Of a stretch of 5,406 nt of DNA, positions 1-5,406 are shown in pieces (within the stretch, counting starts at the first letter, position 1; each line of letters begins with the position of its first letter). The notes under the pieces were generated by a model that was not told where the DNA came from, searched no databases, and saw only the letters and a program-made list of their open reading frames with translations. The stretch spans positions 1-5,406 of the forward strand of contig JAJFLT010000176.1 in assembly GCA_021772555.1 (NCBI GenBank). The letters are read 5' to 3'. The position numbers were made by a program, and so were the translations under genes. This DNA comes from Opitutales bacterium (GTDB taxonomy: Bacteria > Verrucomicrobiota > Verrucomicrobiia > Opitutales > UBA2987).

Positions 1-1279
1 GCTCATGGAGATGATGATCACTATGCGTTACGATGCCATGGCCATCGGTAACCACGAGTATGACTACGGTTGGGAAAATCTTCGCAAACAGAAAAACCGG
101 GTGCCATTTCCTGTTCTGGGCGCCAACATTTTCTATAAAGGGACCGATATTCCCTACGCCCAACCTTACACCATTGTGGAAAAAGAAGGTTTCCGCATCG
201 GAGTGATCGGGATTATCGGTGAGGATGCCCGTAGCGTGGTACTGCCGTCATTTGTGGCGGAACTCGACTTTCGCAACCCGGAGCCGATAGTCCGCGAGGC
301 GGTCGCCTACTTGAAACCGGATGTCGATTTGGTGGTGGTTTTGGCGCACATGGGCTTGACCGCCCCCATGCAGACAGATGCCGAGGCTCATCCCGAAATC
401 CAGCGCGGTGTGGAGGCGGACCTGGCTTTGGCGGGAGCGGTTCCCGGGATAGACGTTTTCATCGGTGGACATGCGGACCACGGGACGGAAGAGCCAATTG
501 TTCATCCCAAAACAGGGACGCTTGTCGTTCAAACTTACGGTCACGGCATCAAGTTGGGCTATATCAAGTTAAAATATGATATGAACGCCAAAAAGATTGT
601 TTCCTACGATGGAAAACTGTTGCTGGTCGAAAGCGAAAAATTAATGCCCCATCCGCTTGTGGCGCGAAAAATTGAACATTACCGCAAACAGTATCCTGAA
701 ATTGAAGCGGTCGTTGGTCAGCTTGAACAAAGGCTGATTCGTAGTTACAACACGGAATCTTCCCTCGGTAGTTTTGCCGCTGATATCATGCGCGCTTCCG
801 CCGGGTCCGATGTTGCTTTTATCAACGCGGGTGGCTTGCGGTCCGACCTTCCGGAAGGGGAGGTATCCTATGGAAATGTCATAGACGCTTTTCCTTTTCC
901 CAACCGTGTCGTTTTAATGGACTTGGCCGGAAAGGATATTCTCGGTCTTCTCGAGCAGTCGATGACACTCGAGCGGGGCATGATTCAAGCGTCGGGACTC
1001 GTTGCCCATTACGATTTGAATCGACCGATAGGCCAGCGTGTCGTAGATCTTGAAATCGGGGGAACCCCGGTGAACCCGGAGCGGAAATACCGGGTTGCAG
1101 TGGCGGATTTGCTGGCCGAGGGGGCCGATCTTTATTCTTCTTTCCTGAACGGTGAAATAACGCGGGGACGGGATAAAAGCCCAAAAATTTCAGAAGTCAT
1201 CTTGCAATATTTTTCCGATGTCCCGGCACCCGTTTTTCCAAAATCGGGACGATTAATTCCAACCAATAAGAACCATTAA
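1..1279 (+). CDS. 5'-nucleotidase / metallophosphoesterase (UshA/CD73-like), 5' partial
   Basis: This enzyme probably hydrolyses nucleoside 5'-monophosphates (and perhaps related nucleotides) to nucleosides and phosphate. The reading frame is open from base 2 and continues off the left edge, so the signal peptide and the first metal-binding motifs are missing. An ATG at 5 is internal, because homology runs straight through it. Counting from that Met, the metallophosphatase domain shows GNHE (15-18), LAHMG (His115) and FIGGHADH (152-159), which supply metal and catalytic residues. The 5'-nucleotidase C-terminal domain starts near 238 with the NTESSLGSFAAD segment and has NAGGLRSDLPEG (274-285), whose Arg279 should help bind substrate. 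The usual GGDGY nucleotide-stacking motif appears as GADLY (373-377). The family normally acts in the periplasm or at the cell surface; that location is inferred. Its neighbours, a uridine phosphorylase and two nucleoside transporters, fit a nucleotide scavenging role. The exact substrate cannot be set from sequence. Confidence 0.93.
   Translation, partial: LMEMMITMRYDAMAIGNHEYDYGWENLRKQKNRVPFPVLGANIFYKGTDIPYAQPYTIVEKEGFRIGVIGIIGEDARSVVLPSFVAELDFRNPEPIVREAVAYLKPDVDLVVVLAHMGLTAPMQTDAEAHPEIQRGVEADLALAGAVPGIDVFIGGHADHGTEEPIVHPKTGTLVVQTYGHGIKLGYIKLKYDMNAKKIVSYDGKLLLVESEKLMPHPLVARKIEHYRKQYPEIEAVVGQLEQRLIRSYNTESSLGSFAADIMRASAGSDVAFINAGGLRSDLPEGEVSYGNVIDAFPFPNRVVLMDLAGKDILGLLEQSMTLERGMIQASGLVAHYDLNRPIGQRVVDLEIGGTPVNPERKYRVAVADLLAEGADLYSSFLNGEITRGRDKSPKISEVILQYFSDVPAPVFPKSGRLIPTNKNH
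1265..1279 (+). promoter_or_regulatory. Stop/start overlap ATTAA with weak purine-rich leader
   Basis: The nucleotidase stop TAA (1277-1279) overlaps a candidate ATT start for udp (1275-1277). The only ribosome-binding-like sequence is AAGAA (1268-1272), two bases before the ATT, which is weak and close. This layout resembles the overlapping stop/start pairs used for translational coupling, where ribosomes ending one gene begin the next. ATT is a rare but genuine bacterial start codon, known for infC. No better start exists between the in-frame stop at 1254-1256 and the TTG at 1332. Confidence 0.4.
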
Positions 1280-2030
1280 ATACCATATACAATTAGATAA
1301 AAATATAATCGAGGGCGCTGAATATGTTCTCTTGCCGGGTGATCCCGCCAGGGTGGAAAAAACGGCAAAATATCTCGATGAGAATGCAAAATTTCTTGCC
1401 GCGAATCGCGAGTACACTTCATTCCTGGCGACCCTTTGCGGCCAAAAGATCCTGGTCTGTTCGACCGGAATCGGGGGGCCGGGGATGTCTCTGGCCCTGG
1501 AGGAACTGGCCGATATGGGGGTTAAAAATTTTTACCGCATCGGAACGACGGGGGCGATTCAACCGAATATTTCCGTGCCGTCCCTCATAATTACCAGTGG
1601 ATCGGTACGATTGGACGGAGCTTCGACCCATTATGCGCCCATTGAGTATCCTGCCGTGGCGGATCTCGACCTAACCAATTCCATCGTCGATGCAGCTCGT
1701 GCATCGGGACTCGAATACCATGTTGGTATAACGGCCTCGGCGGATACTTTTTATCCGGGCCAGGAACGCTACGACACCTTTAAAGGCTACGTGATCCGGA
1801 AATTTCAGAACAGCATGAAAGAGTGGCAGGCACTCAATGTTCTCAATTATGAAATGGAATCGGCCACCCTGCTGACCATTATCGCCACCTTCGGTCTAAA
1901 AGCGGCTTGTGTCGCCTCCACCATTGTCAACCGGACTCGTTCCGAAACGCCCGACGACGCAATTCTGAGCGAGGCGGAGTCTAATTTGGCCATTGTTATG
2001 AAAAAGGCCCTCGAAATCCGCTTGGCCTGA
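1275..2030 (+). CDS. udp: Uridine phosphorylase (Udp), probable ATT start
   Basis: Catalyses uridine + phosphate to uracil + ribose-1-phosphate in the cytoplasm. Similarity to E. coli Udp (253 aa) is strong throughout. Counting from the ATT at 1275 (251 aa), the residues matching the E. coli active site are all present: PGDPARV (Gly22, Arg26) and Arg45 for phosphate, RIGTTGAIQ (Arg88, Thr91), FYPGQERYD (Phe159, Gln163, Arg165) for uracil, and NYEMES (Glu193, Met194, Glu195) for ribose. The QxR pair separates uridine phosphorylases from purine nucleoside phosphorylases. The first ATG/GTG/TTG in frame is a TTG at 1332, which would delete the first beta strand and start at the phosphate loop. 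The upstream codons read IKYHIQLDKN then EGAEYVLLPGDP, a typical Udp N terminus, so translation most likely begins at ATT 1275, overlapping the preceding stop (ATTAA). The function is very secure and the start is uncertain. Confidence 0.93.
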   Translation: MKYHIQLDKNIIEGAEYVLLPGDPARVEKTAKYLDENAKFLAANREYTSFLATLCGQKILVCSTGIGGPGMSLALEELADMGVKNFYRIGTTGAIQPNISVPSLIITSGSVRLDGASTHYAPIEYPAVADLDLTNSIVDAARASGLEYHVGITASADTFYPGQERYDTFKGYVIRKFQNSMKEWQALNVLNYEMESATLLTIIATFGLKAACVASTIVNRTRSETPDDAILSEAESNLAIVMKKALEIRLA

Positions 2031-2042
2031 GCGCATTGTCAA

Positions 2043-3344
2043 ATGTTGGATATTCTGGTTAATATAGTGAGGGGCCTATTTGGTCTCGCGGTGTTGATTG
2101 CCCTTTGCTACGGATTGAGCAAGGATCGTAAACATATCGATTGGCGACTGGTTTTCAGTGGTATCGGGTTGCAGTTGATCATTGCCGTATTGGTCGTGAA
2201 GGTGAAGTACGTGGCCACTGGTTTCGAGTTGGTGTCGAAGTTATTTGTCAAAATCCTCCAGTATTCGAGCGACGGTTCACGGTTTATTTTCGGCAACCTG
2301 GTGGATGATGCGGCCATAGGGGCGCAGTTCGGTTTTCAGGTGCTCCCCACCATCATTTTTTTCTCCGCCCTCACCTCCATGTTCTATTATTTGGGTATAT
2401 TGCAGAGAGTGGTTTTTGTTTTTGCCTGGGTTATGAATCGGACCATGCGCCTTTCCGGGGCCGAAAGCATGGCTGCGGCGGCCAATATTTTTATCGGACA
2501 AACGGAGGCCCCGCTTCTCGTCAGGCCTTATCTGGAGCGGATGTCGCGATCGGAGCTGGCCTGCCTCATGACGGGCGGCATGGCAACCATTTCGGGGAGC
2601 GTCCTGGCCGCTTACATGGCGATTTTAGGCGGCGACGACCCGGCCGAGCGAATTATTGTCGGCAAACGCCTGTTGACGGCATCCATCATGGCTGCTCCCG
2701 CCGCCATAGTATTGGCCAAAGTGCTCTTCCCGGAAACAAAGCGGATCGACACCCATTTGGAGGTGCCCAAGGAGTCGATCGGGTTAAACCTCTTTGATTC
2801 CATCACGGCGGGGACCACCCAGGGCGTCAGACTGGCTGTTATTGTGGCTGCCATTCTCATCGTTTTTATCGCTCTGATTGCGATGATCAACTATATCCTG
2901 ATCGAATGGATTGGCTCGGTATGGGGCTTTAATTCCGTTATCGAGTCTTGGACGGACGGCGCTTATGAAGGCCTCTCCTTGCAATTACTCTTCGGGATAC
3001 TCTTTTCCCCGGTCGCTTTCATCATCGGGGTCGATTTCGGCAATCTGCTGACAGTCGGGCAGTTGTTAGGAGAGAAACTGGTCCTCAATGAGTTTTTTGC
3101 CTACATCACCCTTGGGGACATGATTAAAGACGGCACCCTGACCGATCCCAAGGCCACCCTAATATCGACTTTCGCCCTCTGCGGGTTTGCTAATTTTGCC
3201 TCTATCGGCGTCCAGATCGGAGGGATCAGCACCCTGGCTCCGGGGCAGCGGGACAAATTGGCCAAAATGGCTTTGCGCGCGCTAGTGGGCGGAACTTGCG
3301 CAACATTGATGACCGCTACTATCGTGGGAGCGATTTCAGGATAA
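2043..3344 (+). CDS. CNT-family nucleoside transporter (NupC-type), paralog 1
   Basis: A 433-residue concentrative nucleoside transporter that should import nucleosides across the cytoplasmic membrane with Na+ or H+. Domains in order are the N-terminal CNT domain (about 10-80, hydrophobic helices around a SKDRK loop), the gate/hairpin region (about 100-200) and the C-terminal CNT domain (about 205-430). Motifs include AANIFIGQTEAPL (146-158; Gln153, Thr154, Glu155 of the first re-entrant hairpin), Val187, the family signature GEKLVLNEFFAY (343-354; Glu350) and GFANFASIGVQIGG (381-394; Phe382, Asn384, Ser387). These match the base- and ribose-contacting residues recalled from the Vibrio cholerae CNT structure, so it should bind ordinary nucleosides. 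Asn148 fits the sodium-site Asn. The ATG at 2043 starts 12 bases after udp and has no clear Shine-Dalgarno. Length is slightly above the 400-418 of E. coli NupC and V. cholerae CNT. Base preference cannot be read; placement next to udp suggests pyrimidine nucleosides. Confidence 0.95.
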   Translation: MLDILVNIVRGLFGLAVLIALCYGLSKDRKHIDWRLVFSGIGLQLIIAVLVVKVKYVATGFELVSKLFVKILQYSSDGSRFIFGNLVDDAAIGAQFGFQVLPTIIFFSALTSMFYYLGILQRVVFVFAWVMNRTMRLSGAESMAAAANIFIGQTEAPLLVRPYLERMSRSELACLMTGGMATISGSVLAAYMAILGGDDPAERIIVGKRLLTASIMAAPAAIVLAKVLFPETKRIDTHLEVPKESIGLNLFDSITAGTTQGVRLAVIVAAILIVFIALIAMINYILIEWIGSVWGFNSVIESWTDGAYEGLSLQLLFGILFSPVAFIIGVDFGNLLTVGQLLGEKLVLNEFFAYITLGDMIKDGTLTDPKATLISTFALCGFANFASIGVQIGGISTLAPGQRDKLAKMALRALVGGTCATLMTATIVGAISG

Positions 3345-3365
3345 ACATAAAAAGTATTTTATTAC

Positions 3366-3369
3366 GGAG
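3366..3369 (+). promoter_or_regulatory. Shine-Dalgarno GGAG for second transporter
   Basis: GGAG directly abuts the ATG at 3370 (spacing zero) but sits six bases before the in-frame TTG at 3376. Spacing favours the TTG, whereas codon preference favours the ATG. It is the clearest Shine-Dalgarno match at any start in this operon. Confidence 0.4.
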
Positions 3370-4665
3370 ATGGCATTGGTATTTGAAATCTTACGAGCAT
3401 TGCTCGGTGCAGGGGTCTTGATCTTTTTTTGCGTGTGGCTGAGTGAGGATCGCAAAGGCATCAGCAAACGCCTAGTCTTGGGGGGATTGGGGTTGCAGAT
3501 CATTATCGCTTTGTTGGTATTGAAAACCCCCTACATTGGAGGCGGACTGGAATTTATCGCGCGGTTGGCGGTCTACCTGATGGAGTTTTCCCTGCAGGGA
3601 GGCGAATTCCTTTTTGGAGAGTTGGCGTTAGATTCTTCCTACGAGGCCATATTCGCGTTTCGGGTATTGCCCTCAATCGTGTTTTTCTCCGCCTTGACTT
3701 CGATTCTTTACTACATGGGTATTTTGCAAAAGGTGGTTTACGCATTTGCCTGGGTGATGCAGAAAACAATGAAACTTTCCGGTGCGGAAAGCCTGGCTGC
3801 CGCAGCCAACGTCTTCATTGGTCAAACGGAAGCGCCTCTGATGGTGAAACCTTACCTCGAACGCATGACCCGTTCGGAAATAACCTGCCTAATGGCGGGC
3901 GGCATGGCCACATCGGCGGGAGCAATATTCGCCGCCTATGTTTCCATTTTGGCCGGTGATGATCCGGCTCTTCAGGTGCTGGTGGGCAAGCGACTGATCT
4001 CGGCTTTCATCATGGCTGCTCCAGCTGCTATTGTCTGCGCCAAGATTCTGCTTCCTGAGCGCGAAGAGGCGGATACCGATTTACGAGTATCGAAGGAATC
4101 GATAGGGATTAATATTTTCGATGCGGTGACGGGCGGAGTAACCCAAGGAGTCAAGCTTTCGGTCAATGTGGGCGCGGTAGTCCTCGTGTTTGTGGCCCTG
4201 GTAGCGATGCTCAACGACCTGACAGGTTGGCTGGGCGGTGTTACCGGGTTCAACACAGTCGTCAAAGAGGCTACCGATGGTGGTTTCGAGAGCCTGACTT
4301 TGCAGTTTATTCTTGGTGTTGTTTTTATGCCGGTGGCATGGCTGGTAGGAGTCGATGCCGGGAATCTTTTGAGTGTGGGGGTGCTATTTGGAGAAAAACT
4401 GATCCTCAACGACCTGGTGGCCTACACAACGATGGCCGAGATGGTCGGCCAAGGCAACCTGACCACTGAAAAGTCGATCGTCGTTTCCACATTCACCCTG
4501 TGCGGGTTCGCCTCATTTGTTTCAGTGGGAGTGCAGATCGGCGGAATCTCAGTGCTTGCCCCCGGACAAAGAGGCAATTTGGCCAAAATGGGAATCCGCG
4601 CCATGATCGCGGCATTTTGCGCCTCCCTATTATCCGCTAACCTGGCCGGATTATTGATTGGCTGA
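3370..4665 (+). CDS. CNT-family nucleoside transporter, paralog 2 with altered ribose-site residues
   Basis: A 431-residue membrane protein of the same family and layout as the gene before it, roughly 55-60% identical by eye and nearly gap-free, so the two arose by duplication. The hairpin motif AANVFIGQTEAPL is intact (145-157; Gln152, Thr153, Glu154). Two substrate-site positions differ. The family signature NEF is NDL (347-349; Asp348 for Glu), and GFANF is GFASF (379-383; Ser382 for Asn). Val187 of paralog 1 is Ile186 here. Ser385, which matches the other ribose-contacting residue, is kept. The reading frame is full length with no stop or frameshift, so the gene looks functional. Altered selectivity or affinity within nucleoside-like compounds is an inference. 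GGAG (3366-3369) touches the ATG at 3370, which is too close for a normal site; the in-frame TTG at 3376 would have a six-base gap and could be the true start, giving a protein two residues shorter. Confidence 0.94.
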   Translation: MALVFEILRALLGAGVLIFFCVWLSEDRKGISKRLVLGGLGLQIIIALLVLKTPYIGGGLEFIARLAVYLMEFSLQGGEFLFGELALDSSYEAIFAFRVLPSIVFFSALTSILYYMGILQKVVYAFAWVMQKTMKLSGAESLAAAANVFIGQTEAPLMVKPYLERMTRSEITCLMAGGMATSAGAIFAAYVSILAGDDPALQVLVGKRLISAFIMAAPAAIVCAKILLPEREEADTDLRVSKESIGINIFDAVTGGVTQGVKLSVNVGAVVLVFVALVAMLNDLTGWLGGVTGFNTVVKEATDGGFESLTLQFILGVVFMPVAWLVGVDAGNLLSVGVLFGEKLILNDLVAYTTMAEMVGQGNLTTEKSIVVSTFTLCGFASFVSVGVQIGGISVLAPGQRGNLAKMGIRAMIAAFCASLLSANLAGLLIG

Positions 4666-4667
4666 CG

Positions 4668-4691
4668 AGGCGAAGAGACGCCTTTTATTTT
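4668..4691 (+). terminator. Likely intrinsic terminator of the nucleoside operon
   Basis: Two bases after the second transporter stop, AGGCG (4668-4672) pairs with CGCCT (4679-4683) around a six-base AAGAGA loop, with a possible extra G-U pair at the base. The T-rich run TTTTATTTT (4683-4691) follows at once. The stem is short, so it may be of modest strength. It lies in the 19-base gap between convergent genes, and its T-tract covers the stop codon of the minus-strand gene. On the minus strand no T-run follows the hairpin, so it should act mainly for the plus-strand operon. Confidence 0.6.
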
Positions 4692-5406
4692 AGAGCAGGC
4701 TCATGTTTCCAACGTGAAGGCGCCGGATAATCATCACCTTTGGTGTAGTGATTATAAAAGGTTTCCCGTAGATTCAGAAACTGGTCGAAATTGACCACCG
4801 TCTCCGGATTTTCGCCGCTTTGCACGATGAAGTCGGCCTCCGGCGGGTAACAGGCCAGTTCGACATTGCGCAAATGGTCCGCCTCACTGAGGTGAGGCTT
4901 TAAACCAATATTGTTGGGCGCCTTGGGATTCTGGTAACGGATATCTATGCTCCAGCGAACCTTGTCCGTTAGATTGGCGGTGGAGTTATGGGGGGTCATA
5001 TTGGTCAGAATGACGACGCTTCCAGCATCAACCTGAGCGGCCATAGCTTTTTGTCCCCCTTCGGGCAAATCCTCATCTTCGATGACGAGGTAGCCTTTTT
5101 TCTCCTGGCTCCAGAAGTGCTCGATAACTCCCTGTTTGTGCACCCGGGGAAGGATTCTGAGGCAGCCGTTTTCCTTGGTGGCTTTGACCAGTGGAATCCA
5201 GAAAGTTAGGATCAAATGAGGGTCGCATTGTCCGGCGAAGTATCCGGCATCCTGGTGCCAGGGGACCTCCTTCGTTTTGTCTCCGGGGACTTTTGTCCTG
5301 AGCCGATAGATCGAAGAGGATACGAGTTCCGAACCGATAATCGATTCGGCCAGGCGGAGCAGTTTGGGGTGTTGAATGAGGCGAAAGATCTCTCTTCCCC
5401 GAAAAC
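4685..5406 (-). CDS. Phytanoyl-CoA dioxygenase (PhyH) family protein, 5' partial
   Basis: A non-heme Fe(II)/2-oxoglutarate dioxygenase of the PhyH family; members hydroxylate varied small molecules, and the substrate here is unknown. The frame stays open to the right edge, giving 239 visible codons, so the true start lies beyond 5406. A TTG at 5213-5215 is internal: codons before it encode PWHQDAGYF and then CDPHLILTFW, a canonical PhyH core. In visible numbering the iron ligands are His50 and Asp52 (HxD in WHQD) and His139 (TPHNS). Arg151 (VRWSID), twelve residues after the distal His, should bind 2-oxoglutarate. The ENGCLRILP segment is the usual strand before the distal His. The C-terminal FIVQSGENPETVV resembles the tail common in bacterial PhyH proteins. 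Probably some 30-60 N-terminal residues are missing, judged from usual family length. It converges on the nucleoside operon, so no shared function is implied. Confidence 0.88.
   Translation of the reverse strand, partial: FRGREIFRLIQHPKLLRLAESIIGSELVSSSIYRLRTKVPGDKTKEVPWHQDAGYFAGQCDPHLILTFWIPLVKATKENGCLRILPRVHKQGVIEHFWSQEKKGYLVIEDEDLPEGGQKAMAAQVDAGSVVILTNMTPHNSTANLTDKVRWSIDIRYQNPKAPNNIGLKPHLSEADHLRNVELACYPPEADFIVQSGENPETVVNFDQFLNLRETFYNHYTKGDDYPAPSRWKHEPALK

Noticed and set aside
5..7. ATG at 5 as start of the nucleotidase
   Set aside because: The metal-binding GNHE follows only 14 residues later, while the family needs an upstream DxH metal-binding motif and usually a signal peptide. The frame is open to the left edge.
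1304..1309. Perfect TATAAT -10-like hexamer in an AT-rich patch before the TTG at 1332
   Set aside because: No -35-like sequence lies 16-19 bases upstream and there is no extended -10 TG. The hexamer falls inside the Udp N-terminal coding segment (AAT ATA ATC codons), so it is probably chance.
1324..1590. ATG at 1324 with a well-spaced GAGGG (1311-1315), opening an 88-codon frame
   Set aside because: It looks like a better start site than udp has, but it is in the +1 frame relative to udp. The udp frame shows unbroken homology before and after this point, so there is no frameshift, and the 88-codon product resembles no protein I recognise.
3972..4409. 145-codon antisense open frame under the second transporter
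   Set aside because: It lies opposite a clearly conserved membrane-protein gene, has a low-complexity Ser/Thr/Pro-rich translation typical of antisense reads of transporter genes, and shows no recognisable domain.
4988..5209. 73-codon plus-strand open frame opposite the dioxygenase
   Set aside because: The minus strand encodes the conserved PhyH core across this whole stretch, and the plus-strand translation has no recognisable features.
5213..5215. TTG as start of a 176-codon dioxygenase
   Set aside because: The frame continues upstream to the window edge and encodes the iron-binding WHQD motif, so this TTG is an internal leucine codon.

Overview
The window holds five protein-coding genes. 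Four lie head to tail on the plus strand and read as one nucleotide/nucleoside scavenging operon: a 5'-nucleotidase (5' end cut by the window edge), a uridine phosphorylase, and two tandem CNT-family (NupC-type) nucleoside transporters. A fifth gene, a phytanoyl-CoA dioxygenase (PhyH) family protein, converges on the minus strand and runs off the right edge. No RNA genes, mobile elements, CRISPR arrays or phage genes were seen.

Region by region: 1-1279 is the catalytic and C-terminal part of the nucleotidase. At 1275-1279 its stop codon appears to overlap the start of udp, which has no ATG, GTG or TTG at the position its homology requires. udp ends at 2030. The first transporter (2043-3344) follows after 12 bases and the second (3370-4665) after another 25. 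A short hairpin with a T-tract at 4668-4691 probably ends the operon. The dioxygenase stop codon lies only 19 bases past the last transporter stop, inside the T-tract.

The inferred pathway is as follows. The nucleotidase removes phosphate from nucleotides outside the cytoplasmic membrane (inferred from the family, because its signal peptide is off the window). The CNT transporters import the nucleosides with Na+ or H+. Udp then splits uridine with phosphate into uracil and ribose-1-phosphate. The two transporters are old paralogs, roughly 55-60% identical by eye. The second has changed two residues that contact the ribose in CNT structures (Glu to Asp and Asn to Ser), so the pair may divide substrates between them.

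The organism is a bacterium with moderate G+C (low-to-mid 50s percent by eye), probably Gram-negative because of the presumed periplasmic nucleotidase logic. PhyH-family genes are common in marine and PVC-group bacteria, but the window does not fix the lineage. Shine-Dalgarno signals are weak at most starts. The functions are all known families. The points most worth a second look are the udp start and the divergent second transporter, not a wholly new system.
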